Below the pieces are notes generated by a model that saw only the letters and a list, made by a program, of their open reading frames with translations, had not been told where the DNA came from and made no database searches. From assembly GCA_938011315.1 (NCBI GenBank), contig CALLUG010000016.1:1-57587 (forward strand): 57,587 bases of DNA. Reading direction: 5' to 3'. The stretch is from an uncultured Flavobacteriaceae bacterium. GTDB lineage: Bacteria > Bacteroidota > Bacteroidia > Flavobacteriales > Flavobacteriaceae. Below are positions 24,141 to 34,018 of the stretch, one piece after another. Positions within the stretch are counted from its first letter, which is position 1. Each line of letters begins with the position of its first letter. The translations under genes were made by a program, and so were the position numbers.

Positions 24141-25655
24141 TTACACGTTTATGCTAAGCAATTCTTGCATATAAACTCTAGTGTTATATAAACGTGGTAC
24201 TTTGTGTTGCCCTCCTAGTTTATTATTCTGTTTGAGCCAATCGTAAAACAAGTGTTCTCGAGCAATCTTAATACTAGGCTTGTTAAGTGTAATATTATTG
24301 TAACGCTTTGCTTCATAGTCTGAATTTAAAGACTTAAGCGCATTATCAAGTAATTCACAAAAGTAATTAATATCGTTTGGAGCTTGTCTAAACTCTATAA
24401 GCCACTCATGTGCTCCTTTGTTTTTACCTTCCATAAAAATAGGAGCTACAGTATAATCTTTTATTTTAGCACGTGTTTTTTTGCATACACTTTTTAGAGC
24501 ATCCTCAGCATTTTCAATAATCAATTCTTCGCCAAATACATTGATATAATGTTTAGTACGGCCAGATATTTTGATGCGATAAGGATTTAGAGAAGTAAAC
24601 CTAATGGTGTCTCCTATTTTATATCGCCATAACCCAGCATTGGTTGTAACAACTATTGCGTAGTTTTTATGTTTTTCAACCTCATCTAGCCTAATTACTT
24701 TTTGCTGTGAAGTACCATAATTATCCATAGGGATAAACTCATAAAAAATACCATAATCGAGCATTAATAAAAGTTCGTTGGAACCATTTCTATCTTGGAT
24801 AGCAAAAAACCCTTCTGAGGCGTTGTAAATTTCGTAGTACCTAAAGTCTTTTTTCGATATTATAGATTTATATTGATTTACGTATGGAGAAAAGTTGACT
24901 CCACCGTGAAAATAGACTTCTAAATTTGGCCAAATATCAAGAATATCGCATTTCCCTGTAGATTCCAAAACATTGTTTAATAACACAAGCATCCAAGAAG
25001 GCACTCCTGCTAGGCTTGTTACATTTTCCTCAATAGTTTCATCTACTATTGCTTGCATTTTATATTCCCAGTCGCACATTAAAGATACTTTGCTGGACGG
25101 TGTACTGCTATACTGTGCCCAGAATGGCATATTGTCGATAAGAATGGCCGACAAATCGCCAAAAACAGTGCCGTTTTCTTTATATAATTCTTTACTCCCA
25201 CCCAAGCGTAGACTCTTCCCTTTAAATAGTTGTGACCCTTCGTTATTGTTTAAGTACATACATAACAAATCTTTTCCTGCTGCATAATGGCACTTTTCTA
25301 AAGAACTTTTGCTTACAGGAATAAATTTGCTTTTCGCATTGGTGGTTCCGCTAGATTTTGCAAACCACTTAATAGGGGTTGGCCAAAAAATGTTATGCTC
25401 ACCTCGTCTTGAGCGCTCAATATTAAACTGGTACTCCTCATAGTTGGTAATAGGCACACGCTCACTAAAGCTCTGGTAGTCTTTTATAGAAGAAAAATCG
25501 TAAGCTTTACCTATCTCTGTGTCTTTTGCTGTCTTAATAAGGTTCAGTATTAGCTCATTTTGTACTTCATTAGGGTATTTTAAAAACAATTCAATTTGAT
25601 GAAACCGTTTTTTTAAAAACCACGATGCAATGGAATTTGCTAAAGGAATTGGCAT
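24141..25655 (-). CDS. GH3-family (acyl-adenylate-forming) protein
   Basis: A 504-residue protein of the GH3 auxin-responsive promoter family, adenylating enzymes known from plants that conjugate amino acids to hormones and also found in many Bacteroidota. The ATP-binding motif 'FAKSSGTTNAKSKFIPVS' lies near residue 97-114. 'EIYNASEGFFAIQD' with the Glu, 'TTNAGLWRYKIGDTIRFTSL' and 'ISGRTKHYINVFGEELI' match the second and third adenylation motifs. Its acid and amine substrates in bacteria are unknown. It is divergent from the DUF2797 gene with 40 bp between starts. The region downstream holds a terminator. Confidence 0.88.
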   Translation of the reverse strand: MPIPLANSIASWFLKKRFHQIELFLKYPNEVQNELILNLIKTAKDTEIGKAYDFSSIKDYQSFSERVPITNYEEYQFNIERSRRGEHNIFWPTPIKWFAKSSGTTNAKSKFIPVSKSSLEKCHYAAGKDLLCMYLNNNEGSQLFKGKSLRLGGSKELYKENGTVFGDLSAILIDNMPFWAQYSSTPSSKVSLMCDWEYKMQAIVDETIEENVTSLAGVPSWMLVLLNNVLESTGKCDILDIWPNLEVYFHGGVNFSPYVNQYKSIISKKDFRYYEIYNASEGFFAIQDRNGSNELLLMLDYGIFYEFIPMDNYGTSQQKVIRLDEVEKHKNYAIVVTTNAGLWRYKIGDTIRFTSLNPYRIKISGRTKHYINVFGEELIIENAEDALKSVCKKTRAKIKDYTVAPIFMEGKNKGAHEWLIEFRQAPNDINYFCELLDNALKSLNSDYEAKRYNNITLNKPSIKIAREHLFYDWLKQNNKLGGQHKVPRLYNTRVYMQELLSINV

Positions 25656-25695
25656 AAGTTGATTATCTTTACAGGACTAAAATAATAAAAATACT

Positions 25696-26493
25696 ATGCA
25701 ATATCAAGGTGTTTTAACCAAAATGCAAACGGAATTTATAAACCCAATACAATATTTTTTATATCTTGAAAATGATATCTTAAATGTGAATCAACTTCTT
25801 AGTAAGACACTCGTAATTAATTATATAAAACAGCAGTGCTTAAACTGTAAAAATGATCGAACAATTTACAGACAGGGGTTTTGTAAATCTTGCTTTTTTG
25901 AAATTCCACAGGCTGCCGATTGGATTATGCGCCCAGAATTAAGTAAGGCACACTTAGGGCAAGAAGACCGAGACTTAGAATATGAAAAACGTGTGCAATT
26001 ACAACCTCACATTGTGTATTTGGCAAACTCTAGTAATGTAAAAGTAGGCGTCACTCGAAAGACACAAGTCCCAACGCGTTGGATTGATCAAGGCGCACAT
26101 AAAGCAATAGAAATTGTAGAGGTTCCCAATCGTTATCTAGCAGGAATAACAGAAGTTGCATTAAAAACATACATTGCCGATAAAACAAATTGGCGTATTA
26201 TGCTAAAAAATGGAGCTCCAAAAGAAGATTTAGTGCAATGGAGAAACAAACTAATAGCACACATTCCTGAAGAAGCAAAAGACTATGTAATAACAAATAA
26301 TACAGAAACGGAACTAGCATTTCCAGTTATAAAATACCCTGAAAAACCAAAGGCATTAAATTTAAAAAATACCCCAAAATACACAGGAAAGCTAGTAGGC
26401 ATAAAAGGGCAGTACTTTATTTTTGAAGACGATACCGTATTCAATATACGTGCCAACGAAGGTACGGTTATATCCCTAAGTTTAGCATTATAG
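25696..26493 (+). CDS. DUF2797 protein with zinc-ribbon and GIY-YIG-like domain
   Basis: A 265-residue protein. Cys48, Cys51, Cys63 and Cys66 (CLNC and CKSC) make a four-cysteine zinc site. The following part, 'HIVYLANSSNVKVGVTRK' then 'RWIDQGAHKAIEIVEVPNRY', resembles a GIY-YIG nuclease core (the IVYLA and VKVGVT strands), with a conserved Arg in TRW. DUF2797 is found across Bacteroidota and Actinobacteria; a DNA or RNA nuclease role is likely from the fold but untested. ATG 25696 gives the natural start; a second ATG at 25723 is possible. The gene is divergent from GH3 and converges with the HupE gene. Confidence 0.75.
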   Translation: MQYQGVLTKMQTEFINPIQYFLYLENDILNVNQLLSKTLVINYIKQQCLNCKNDRTIYRQGFCKSCFFEIPQAADWIMRPELSKAHLGQEDRDLEYEKRVQLQPHIVYLANSSNVKVGVTRKTQVPTRWIDQGAHKAIEIVEVPNRYLAGITEVALKTYIADKTNWRIMLKNGAPKEDLVQWRNKLIAHIPEEAKDYVITNNTETELAFPVIKYPEKPKALNLKNTPKYTGKLVGIKGQYFIFEDDTVFNIRANEGTVISLSLAL

Positions 26494-26513
26494 AGCACAA
26501 AGATTAACCTTAA

Positions 26514-26538
26514 AGTACAAACGGCTTTAGTTTGTACT
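26514..26538. terminator. Hairpin between convergent genes
   Basis: AGTACAAAC (26514-26522) and GTTTGTACT (26530-26538) are perfect reverse complements with a 7-nt loop, between the DUF2797 and HupE 3' ends. T-runs are short on both sides, so it is a probable bidirectional terminator. Confidence 0.45.
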
Positions 26539-26555
26539 AAAATGATAATTAAGCT

Positions 26556-27149
26556 TTAAGAAGAAAACAGTTCGCTCTCAATAATGATAGGAATTACTAA
26601 ACCGATAACAATAGAGGATATCACCATTACCCAATCTCGCCTATTAAACCTAAATAAAGTTTGTCCTAAAAAACTTAAAAATAACACAGCAAATACAATG
26701 ATAACTTGTGAAAGTTCAATACCTAAAGCAAAAGCTATAAGTACTAATAGTGTGTTGTCGCTGCCATCTACGAGAATGCTAAATTCTCTAGCAAACCCAA
26801 GCCCATGAATAAGCCCAAAGCATAAAGCACTAAGGAGCAATACATTTATTTTTTGGTTTTTTAAAGCTTGTTTTGGGTTCAATACATTGTAAAGCGCAGC
26901 AACTAATATTGTTATAGGAATTAAAAACTCGACCAAATTACCATTAATAGAAACAATACTGTAGGCTGCTAATACTAAAGATAGCGTATGCCCTAATGTA
27001 AATAACGACACCAGTAGTAACACCCGTTTCCAATTGTTAAACAAATAAGGGATGCTTAGTAAAATTAAAAAAAGAACATGGTCGTAACCATTAATATCTA
27101 AGACATGGTTGATACCGTAATTAACATTAAACCAAAAATTTTCTAACAT
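26556..27149 (-). CDS. HupE/UreJ-family membrane protein
   Basis: A 197-residue integral membrane protein with about six hydrophobic helices. It has the HupE/UreJ_2 signature: 'GYDHVLFLILLSIPYLF' with the conserved HxxF, 'VLLLVSLFTLGHTLSLVLAA', and 'CFGLIHGLGFAREFS'. Some family members are nickel or cobalt permeases of hydrogenase and urease clusters; others sit beside thiol-redox genes as here. It follows the DsbD gene by 18 bp on the same strand, so the two form an operon. The conserved His residues in GYDHVLF and LGHTLS may bind metal. The substrate is unknown. Confidence 0.82.
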   Translation of the reverse strand: MLENFWFNVNYGINHVLDINGYDHVLFLILLSIPYLFNNWKRVLLLVSLFTLGHTLSLVLAAYSIVSINGNLVEFLIPITILVAALYNVLNPKQALKNQKINVLLLSALCFGLIHGLGFAREFSILVDGSDNTLLVLIAFALGIELSQVIIVFAVLFLSFLGQTLFRFNRRDWVMVISSIVIGLVIPIIIESELFSS

Positions 27150-27167
27150 CTTAAAAAAAATAAAGTA

Positions 27168-29600
27168 TTAAAGTTTTGAATTAGCCTCTAAACCTTCCTT
27201 TAAAAAAGCTGCATAAACCTCTTTATTTGGCGTATAACCAACGGGCTGATTTAAGACACGCTTACCATCTGGACTTAATAATACGTAATAAGGCAATGTG
27301 TTAGACTGAAAAAACTGCGTTTGAAAGTGCGACCATTTATGCCCTATGGTTTTTAGCTTTCTTAAACTACCGTTAGCACGATTAACATTAACTTGTTCTT
27401 TTTCTAAAAGAGCCGTTTTATCATCTGCGTATAACGAAATAAGAACATAGTCATCTTTTATATAACTGTTTATAGTTTTGTCTGGCCAAATATTTTCCTC
27501 CATTTTTCGACAATTTACACAAGCATATCCTGTAAAATCAATCATAATAGGCTTGTTTACACGTTTTGCGTAAGCAATCCCTTCTTTTAAGTCTTTAAAA
27601 GAACTTAAATTACCTGGTGCATCCTTAGGGTAAAAAATGCTGTATCCTGTTGGTGGAGCTAATCCGCTTAATAGTGTAAGCGGTTTAAATGTATGTGTTT
27701 CTTTATTAACTCTAAACCCTGATACTAAGTACACCACAAATGCAGCAACTAAAACCCCTGAAGCTATCCTAAAAAAAGAAAGTTTTTTTATTGGACTATC
27801 ATGAGGAAATTTAATTTTAGCAAAAATATAAAGCGTTAGTCCTGCAAAAATTATAATCCATAGTCCCAAAAAGACTTCAATTTTTAAAAGTCCCCAGTGT
27901 TTTACCAAATCGGCGTTAGACAAGAACTTAAATGCCAGTGCCAGTTCCAAAAAGCCTAAGACAACTTTAGTGGTGTTAAGCCAACCCCCAGATTTTGGTA
28001 GAGCATTTAGCATATTAGGGAACATTGCAAACACAGCAAACGGCAAACCTAAAGCAAAACCAAAGCCCCCCATACCAGCAGTGAGTTGCCACGCCCCACC
28101 GTCGGTACTTAAAGATCCTGCAAGCAACGACCCTAATATTGGTCCTGTGCAAGAAAAGGAAACTAAAGCTAGGGTTAGTGCCATAAAAAAGACCCCCAGC
28201 ATGCCGCCTACATTTTCGCCTTTAGTTGTTTTTTGCATCCAACTGCTTGGTAATGTGAGTTCATAATATCCAAAAAATGAAAATGCAAAAAACACAAATA
28301 CAATAAAAAAGATAATGTTTAAGATTACATTTGTTGAAATTTCGTTTAGAATATCAGGATTTACGGTATCTAATAGATGGAAGGGAATACTTAAAACAAG
28401 GTACACTGCTAAAATAAAAAAGCCGTAGAGTACAGCTTTAGAAACCCCTTTATTACCACTACTGTTACTCTTTGTGAAAAAACTAACCGTTAGTGGTATC
28501 ATAGGAAACACGCAGGGTGTTAATAAGGCTAGTAGTCCTCCAAAAAAACCTAAAGCAAAAATACTCCAAAGTGACTTGCCTTGCTCCACTTTTACCGACG
28601 ATGATACAATATCTTTAGGGGTCATACCGTAGAGTTGAGTATTAACAGCGTCGTTATCTATTGTACTTGTTGTGTCGGTACTTATTTTGGACAAATCGTA
28701 GCCAAAACTTTCTGCTTTTGAGTTAATATTGAACTGAAACTCAGTTTCTGGTGGAAATCTACACTGTGTATCATCGCAGGTCATGTACAATAGGGTGCCT
28801 TTTATATTTGCTTGAGGCGTATTTAATTGTATCCGTTGTGTAAAAACAGCTTTAGTATAAAATTTTGACACTTGTATATCAAATACGGCATCGTGTTTTG
28901 TTACCTTATTGGTGTTAGACTCTACAACGTTTTTAATTAAGGTGTATGCAGAGTTAGTTTCAAAGGTAAATTCGGTAGGCTTAGGGCCTCCTTCTTCTAT
29001 ATGTTGAGAATACAAAGCCCAATGAGGCTCTATATCGGCGGTAAAAACTAAATCGTAGGTAGTATTATCTATTTTTTTGGGAGTAAAATGCCAAACTACA
29101 GGTTCTACGATTTGTTGTTTCTGACTAAAAGAGATGTTTTTTGCTTTTTGATCTTCAAAATGAAATTCAAACGGAACTTCTGTAGGGGGTAAACAGCGTT
29201 CATCATCGCAAGTCATAAAAGTTAAAACGCCACTTACTACAGCTTTTGAATCTGTAACTGTTACAAGCTGCTTAAAAACAGCTTTATCATAAAACTTTGA
29301 CACCTGCATGTCAAAAACAGGATCGTGTTTGTTTACTTTATTGTCCTCTGCTTCTGTAACATGCCCTGTTTTTGTATAGCCTTCTTCTGGATCGAAAGCA
29401 AAGCTTGTTGGTATGGGGCCACCTTCTCCTATTTGTTGAGAATAAATAGCCCAGTGAGAGTCTATATTAGCAATAAAAGAGAGTTCGTAGGTGTTTTCGC
29501 TTAATTTTTTGGTTTCAAATTCCCAAGTTACAGGTTTCAAAATTTGAGAATTGCCAATTAAACTAAGTAAAAAAAAGGCTAAAAAAAGAAGTTTCTTCAT
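27168..29600 (-). CDS. dsbD: DsbD-type thiol:disulfide interchange protein with duplicated N-domain
   Basis: An 810-residue protein. A signal peptide (to about residue 18) leads into two tandem copies of the DsbD alpha (N-terminal) domain, at about 21-148 and 160-290. Each has 'HWAIYSQ' or 'HWALYSQ', 'VSKFYDKAVF' or its twin, and a 'FMTCDDERCLPP' or 'YMTCDDTQCRFPP' pair of cysteines. The membrane part (about 345-620) has the conserved redox cysteines in 'LLTPCVFPMIPLTV' and 'SFSCTGPILGSLL'. The C-terminal thioredoxin domain carries CVNC (about 694-697). The protein passes electrons from the cytoplasm to periplasmic thiols. The HupE gene follows 18 bp downstream. Confidence 0.92.
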   Translation of the reverse strand: MKKLLFLAFFLLSLIGNSQILKPVTWEFETKKLSENTYELSFIANIDSHWAIYSQQIGEGGPIPTSFAFDPEEGYTKTGHVTEAEDNKVNKHDPVFDMQVSKFYDKAVFKQLVTVTDSKAVVSGVLTFMTCDDERCLPPTEVPFEFHFEDQKAKNISFSQKQQIVEPVVWHFTPKKIDNTTYDLVFTADIEPHWALYSQHIEEGGPKPTEFTFETNSAYTLIKNVVESNTNKVTKHDAVFDIQVSKFYTKAVFTQRIQLNTPQANIKGTLLYMTCDDTQCRFPPETEFQFNINSKAESFGYDLSKISTDTTSTIDNDAVNTQLYGMTPKDIVSSSVKVEQGKSLWSIFALGFFGGLLALLTPCVFPMIPLTVSFFTKSNSSGNKGVSKAVLYGFFILAVYLVLSIPFHLLDTVNPDILNEISTNVILNIIFFIVFVFFAFSFFGYYELTLPSSWMQKTTKGENVGGMLGVFFMALTLALVSFSCTGPILGSLLAGSLSTDGGAWQLTAGMGGFGFALGLPFAVFAMFPNMLNALPKSGGWLNTTKVVLGFLELALAFKFLSNADLVKHWGLLKIEVFLGLWIIIFAGLTLYIFAKIKFPHDSPIKKLSFFRIASGVLVAAFVVYLVSGFRVNKETHTFKPLTLLSGLAPPTGYSIFYPKDAPGNLSSFKDLKEGIAYAKRVNKPIMIDFTGYACVNCRKMEENIWPDKTINSYIKDDYVLISLYADDKTALLEKEQVNVNRANGSLRKLKTIGHKWSHFQTQFFQSNTLPYYVLLSPDGKRVLNQPVGYTPNKEVYAAFLKEGLEANSKL

Positions 29601-29735
29601 TGTAAAATACAGTTATAATTACAAATAATTTAAAAACAAATCACATTATAATGCGAATGTAATATTTATATTAATAAAAGTAAATCTAAAACGAAGCTAA
29701 TTAACACTAATTAACTATTGCAAGTGTATAAAAGC

Positions 29736-31136
29736 TTACTCATAATCTATAGTTATCTCATCTAGTTCGTAAGTGCCATCAAAAGAAGAGTCTCCGTTGC
29801 CAGTGTATCTAAACGCAATATGAACTAAGCCAGAAATACAAGATAAGTCTATGTTGCCAGAAGGGAACCAGTCCCCAAAAAAATCGTTATCGCCAACAAC
29901 AAAAGCGGATGTTAATGGACGCCATGTTGCAGCTGCAATGGTAGCTTCATTTCCGTCCCAGTTTGTAGATATTAAAACGTCTAGATGGCTTCCGTCAGCA
30001 AAGCTATTGGAACTCATAAAATGAAATGTTTCGTTATTTTGGGTTTCTAAATTAATTTGTGGGCTAATTAACCAAGCAATACTTCTTAAATCTCCAGAAT
30101 TGCGAGAACTTACTCTAGCAGAAATTCCTAAAGATGCGTTTGCGCCATTAGACGAAAATGCTTCAAAACCCTCTGTTCCTTCTTGTATAAAATTGGTCCA
30201 ACCGTTTCCGGAAATCAATTGATTTGTGCTTTGTGTTTGAAAATTTTCTGTAAAAATAATATTCGCACCCTGATTATTTTTTAAACCGCAGTCTATGATT
30301 TTGACATCACAGCGTCCAGAGTCATTAAAATTAACGTCCGCAGGGCTGTTTACGACAAAATTAAACACATCTCCAAAAAAGTTTTTTGTTAAAACCCCCT
30401 TAATAGTCCCTTGTTGTGAGGGTAGTGTTAAACTTTTAAAGTCTGAAAAAGTACTAGTACTAAATACAATACTTAGATTACTATCACAACTTTCTAAAGT
30501 ACGCTCACCATCAAACTGATCTGTCGCTTCGGATGCATAAGTTTTTGAAATGTCTGAGTTTGCAAACTGTGCATTTTCTAGGCCTACATATAGGTTTGTT
30601 AAACCATCGTTAAGCTGATCTAAGTTAATGATTTTTGGAATTAAAACCCCTATCTCTGAAGAGCGCTTTATAAAGCGTGTTTCAAAGGTGGCAGGAATTT
30701 GACCTACTGTTGTACCTTGGGCAACTCCTATAGTAAACACTCCATTTGTTGTTCCTATAGTTAAACCATCTAATTTTATGAATAAACGCCGCCCCAATTC
30801 ATATTTGGTAAAAAGCGGGTTGCTGTCAATGATTATTTTAATCCCTATGGTAGGGTTTTCTAAAGCATCTTGTATTAAGATTTCTTCAAAAAAGTTTCCG
30901 GCCTCGTCTGTTGAAATAACATACCCTGAGATATACTGGTTCGTGTTTTCAAATGTGTGTGTTGTATTGCCATTAGCATTGGCTTGTGCTAAAACTCCTG
31001 CTATTGCGTTAATGCTAACAATATCTCCGTTAATAGTAGGGTTTTGTACTGTTGTGTTTGGTAGTGTAAAATCGTCGTTTTGTACACAAGAAGTTAGTAG
31101 TACTGCAATTAGAGTAAAAAAGAAAGGTGCTTTCAT
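29736..31136 (-). CDS. DUF5689 lipoprotein, partner of the TonB-dependent receptor
   Basis: A 466-residue secreted lipoprotein with lipobox Cys17 (VLLTSC). Residues about 40-285 are the DUF5689 domain ('HTFENTNQYISGYVISTDEA' and 'ILIQDALENPTIGIKIIID'), an OB-like fold common in Bacteroidota surface proteins. Residues about 300-466 are a jelly-roll choice-of-anchor domain ('IIFTENFQTQSTNQLISGN' and 'FHFMSSNSFADGSHLDVLIS'). It follows the TonB receptor by 12 bp on the same strand, so the two are an outer-membrane receptor/lipoprotein couple, like SusC/SusD in layout but not in family. The substrate is unknown; related pairs often lie near nucleases. Confidence 0.85.
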   Translation of the reverse strand: MKAPFFFTLIAVLLTSCVQNDDFTLPNTTVQNPTINGDIVSINAIAGVLAQANANGNTTHTFENTNQYISGYVISTDEAGNFFEEILIQDALENPTIGIKIIIDSNPLFTKYELGRRLFIKLDGLTIGTTNGVFTIGVAQGTTVGQIPATFETRFIKRSSEIGVLIPKIINLDQLNDGLTNLYVGLENAQFANSDISKTYASEATDQFDGERTLESCDSNLSIVFSTSTFSDFKSLTLPSQQGTIKGVLTKNFFGDVFNFVVNSPADVNFNDSGRCDVKIIDCGLKNNQGANIIFTENFQTQSTNQLISGNGWTNFIQEGTEGFEAFSSNGANASLGISARVSSRNSGDLRSIAWLISPQINLETQNNETFHFMSSNSFADGSHLDVLISTNWDGNEATIAAATWRPLTSAFVVGDNDFFGDWFPSGNIDLSCISGLVHIAFRYTGNGDSSFDGTYELDEITIDYE

Positions 31137-31148
31137 TGGTGTTTTGTT

Positions 31149-33992
31149 TTAAAATCTAAGGTATAAATTTGCGTAATAAGTGGTGCCATTTCCGAAGAAA
31201 AATCGATTGCCAAAAAGAGGGCCGTGTACTCTGGATTGATCTTCTTTTAGTCTGTTAAACTTTGCTATTCTGGACTGTTCAAAACCTCCCGTTTTGTAAT
31301 TTTGATTTAAAACATTGTTTATCGTTGCAAAAAACCCAATGTAATAAGCACCCACGCGCCAAGACTTTCCACCTGTAATATTTATTAAAGTGTAAGGGTC
31401 AATTTGTTCTTGTTTTAATAATTGTCTTGCAGTGTTGGAGTCGAACTGGCTAAAGGCTAAGCCATCAAAATCGAGAGTAAAATTTTCGGATCTAGCTAAT
31501 GCACTAGGATCTATGTATGCATTTGAAAAATAATTGCTTGTTAACCCAATAGTCCAAAAACTAGGAGCTCTGTACTCAAAGCCTAACTGAAAGGCTTGTT
31601 CTGGACCACCAGCAACGTGTAAGTTTTTTAAATTAGTTTTGCCGTTACCAAAGCGTAACTCTCCATTAAAGTCGTCGCTAGTTAGATATAGATTAGGATT
31701 GTTAGCAAAAGTATTTTGCCCTACAGCAATAGCTGCTTTTAGTTTGACTGTTGGGCTAATTTGTGCGCCTATGCCTAACTCCATGCCTATATTTTGACGT
31801 TCTATATTTGTTAGCACTTCTTGTACAAAGGCGTCGCCTTCGTTGCCTAAGCCCGCCAAGTCCTCAGTAAAGAAAAAGGAAACCTCTGTTCCATTTCTAA
31901 AACCAGTATAATAGCCTGTTAATCTTGCTTTTACTATTGGAGCGTTGTAGATATAGCTTAGGTCTATGGTTTGTACTGTTTCACTTTTTAAGTTAGACAC
32001 AACAGTGTTATTTTGTCGAGCATTAGGGAAGCTATTTCTAATATTGGGTGCTTTTGTGAAATACCCGGTATTAATACTTATCGCGTTACGCCCTGTTATT
32101 GTGTAAGTTGTATTAGCTTTTAAACCATAGTTTGTAAAGTTTAATTTTGGTCCTTTTCCGAAAGATGCTGTTCCTGGAAAATTTCCGTTTTCAAACAATC
32201 CATTTCTTTGGTAACTGGTTTGAGAAGCATTTGCACTGATAGAAAAATTTAATTTGTTATAGCTAAACTGCATTTGTGCAAAGCTACTAATACGCTTAGC
32301 GTTAATTTCGTAATTGTACTTATAGCGATCGCCTACTGTTACAACTCGATTGCGATTGCGCAAATCACTTTGTGCTATATCGCTAGGGTTGGTGTTGGCA
32401 TTACTATCAAAAAAACTATCGATGTCTAAAAATCCTGTTCCTCCTAAAAGGTCTTTTACATTTGCGAAGTTTTCACTGTTTAAATTTCTATAATTAATTG
32501 CGGCATTGAGCGTAACGGATTCACTTAGTGATGAGTTTATGATTGAATTTATAGATAACTGCTTATCGTCAATTCTATCTTCTTGAATAATAAAAGTGGC
32601 GTTATTTCCTGCGCTTGTTTGTATACTATTTGCACGAAATAAAGCGTCAAAATCAAATTGTCCGTTGGCAATAAAATCTTCCTGTGCAACAAAAGCATTT
32701 CTAAAATCGTCTGCTGTTGGGTTAGGGTTACGCAAAAAGAAACTTGGCAAATTTTGAAAGAAGGAGGGGTCTGGGTTTCTTGCACCACCTAAAAAGGCTT
32801 CACTTCCGTTTTGGTCTGTAAATAATTGTGTGCCTCCATTATCGACTCTAGTGTTCCCTATTTTCCCAAATTGGTAAGCGACACTGGTTTGTATGGCTGT
32901 TTTGGGTGATAGTTCCCAAAAGTGATTTAGCATAACAATAGGTTCTTCTATATGCCTAACACGACTATTTCTTGCCTCTCCTTCTTGTTGTCCCCAAAGC
33001 GGATTGTAGGTTCTTCCTTTTAAATTGGCTACTTCTTGGGTAATTGCAGTAGAGCGCCCTCTGAGGTTTTTTGCATATATGCCCACAACATTTAAGCTGT
33101 GCTGTTTATTAATTTCTTTTTCTACAGAGACAAAAAAAGAATTTGCATCGTACAAAGTACCTTCAATAAATCCTTGGTTTCCAAACCTGCGAGAGCCCAA
33201 AATAGAATACGCCCAACCTTTTTTTAGCCTACCAGAATTGTAACTTAACATTAGTCGTCCTTGGTAAGATCTATTTGCCGATGCGGTAGAGAAGCGTCCT
33301 CCTTTTTTGTACTTAGAGGCTCGTAGTATAATATTGGTTACTCCAGCAATATCGCCAAAACTATAATCGTTTGCAGAAAAACCTATTGAGAATTCTTGAT
33401 TTTTAAGCACATCGTTTATGCCTCCCCAATTACTCCACTGGGGTCTTCCATTAAATTGCTTGTTCATTTCAATGCCATTAATAAGCAATTTGCCATTGGA
33501 ATTGTCTAAACCTCTTGGTCTAAAAAAAGTGCTACTAAAGTCGAATGCAGCAGCGCTAAGAAAAATGTCTTTAGACGCCTGTAAAAGTCCAGAAACATTA
33601 TCGGTAAACTGATTGTCGTCGGAGTTTAGCTCATCTTCAGAAAGAACGATAGTAAAGGCTTCAGACTCATTATTAGAGTCAAGTTCTAAACTAATATTTG
33701 TAAGACGGATTGTTTTGTTTTGATAAACTATAACTGGATACCTTTTGTTGAGGTAACCTTGTTTTTTTATCGTTAAAATTTGTTCCCCTAGCGGAATATT
33801 GGAGTTAAAACTGAATTCTCCTCTAGCGTTGGTTTTTGTAAAAATTGCTGTGCCTTCAATTTTTATCGTTGCTCCTACAATGGGTTTGTAGGAGATATTG
33901 TCTGTAATGTTTCCTGTAATTAGTGTTTGTTGTGAAAAAATATTTAGCGTACAAAATAACAGCACAAAAAGCGTATAATACGGCAATTTCAT
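31149..33992 (-). CDS. TonB-dependent outer-membrane receptor (CarboxypepD_reg-like)
   Basis: A 947-residue outer-membrane receptor. A signal peptide (about 1-20) precedes a carboxypeptidase-regulatory-like domain ('LITGNITDNISYKPIVGATI', about 25-105), then a plug domain with 'FRPRGLDNSNGKLLINGIEM' and a long beta-barrel that ends with the classic C-terminal Phe (YYANLYLRF). The plug is atypical in having no obvious TonB-box Glu-Thr-Val. The length is normal. It is the first gene of a two-gene operon with the DUF5689 lipoprotein and has a full consensus promoter at 34019-34048. The ligand is unknown. Confidence 0.92.
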   Translation of the reverse strand: MKLPYYTLFVLLFCTLNIFSQQTLITGNITDNISYKPIVGATIKIEGTAIFTKTNARGEFSFNSNIPLGEQILTIKKQGYLNKRYPVIVYQNKTIRLTNISLELDSNNESEAFTIVLSEDELNSDDNQFTDNVSGLLQASKDIFLSAAAFDFSSTFFRPRGLDNSNGKLLINGIEMNKQFNGRPQWSNWGGINDVLKNQEFSIGFSANDYSFGDIAGVTNIILRASKYKKGGRFSTASANRSYQGRLMLSYNSGRLKKGWAYSILGSRRFGNQGFIEGTLYDANSFFVSVEKEINKQHSLNVVGIYAKNLRGRSTAITQEVANLKGRTYNPLWGQQEGEARNSRVRHIEEPIVMLNHFWELSPKTAIQTSVAYQFGKIGNTRVDNGGTQLFTDQNGSEAFLGGARNPDPSFFQNLPSFFLRNPNPTADDFRNAFVAQEDFIANGQFDFDALFRANSIQTSAGNNATFIIQEDRIDDKQLSINSIINSSLSESVTLNAAINYRNLNSENFANVKDLLGGTGFLDIDSFFDSNANTNPSDIAQSDLRNRNRVVTVGDRYKYNYEINAKRISSFAQMQFSYNKLNFSISANASQTSYQRNGLFENGNFPGTASFGKGPKLNFTNYGLKANTTYTITGRNAISINTGYFTKAPNIRNSFPNARQNNTVVSNLKSETVQTIDLSYIYNAPIVKARLTGYYTGFRNGTEVSFFFTEDLAGLGNEGDAFVQEVLTNIERQNIGMELGIGAQISPTVKLKAAIAVGQNTFANNPNLYLTSDDFNGELRFGNGKTNLKNLHVAGGPEQAFQLGFEYRAPSFWTIGLTSNYFSNAYIDPSALARSENFTLDFDGLAFSQFDSNTARQLLKQEQIDPYTLINITGGKSWRVGAYYIGFFATINNVLNQNYKTGGFEQSRIAKFNRLKEDQSRVHGPLFGNRFFFGNGTTYYANLYLRF

Positions 33993-34018
33993 AAATAAGG
34001 CGTGATGGTTGGTTATTT

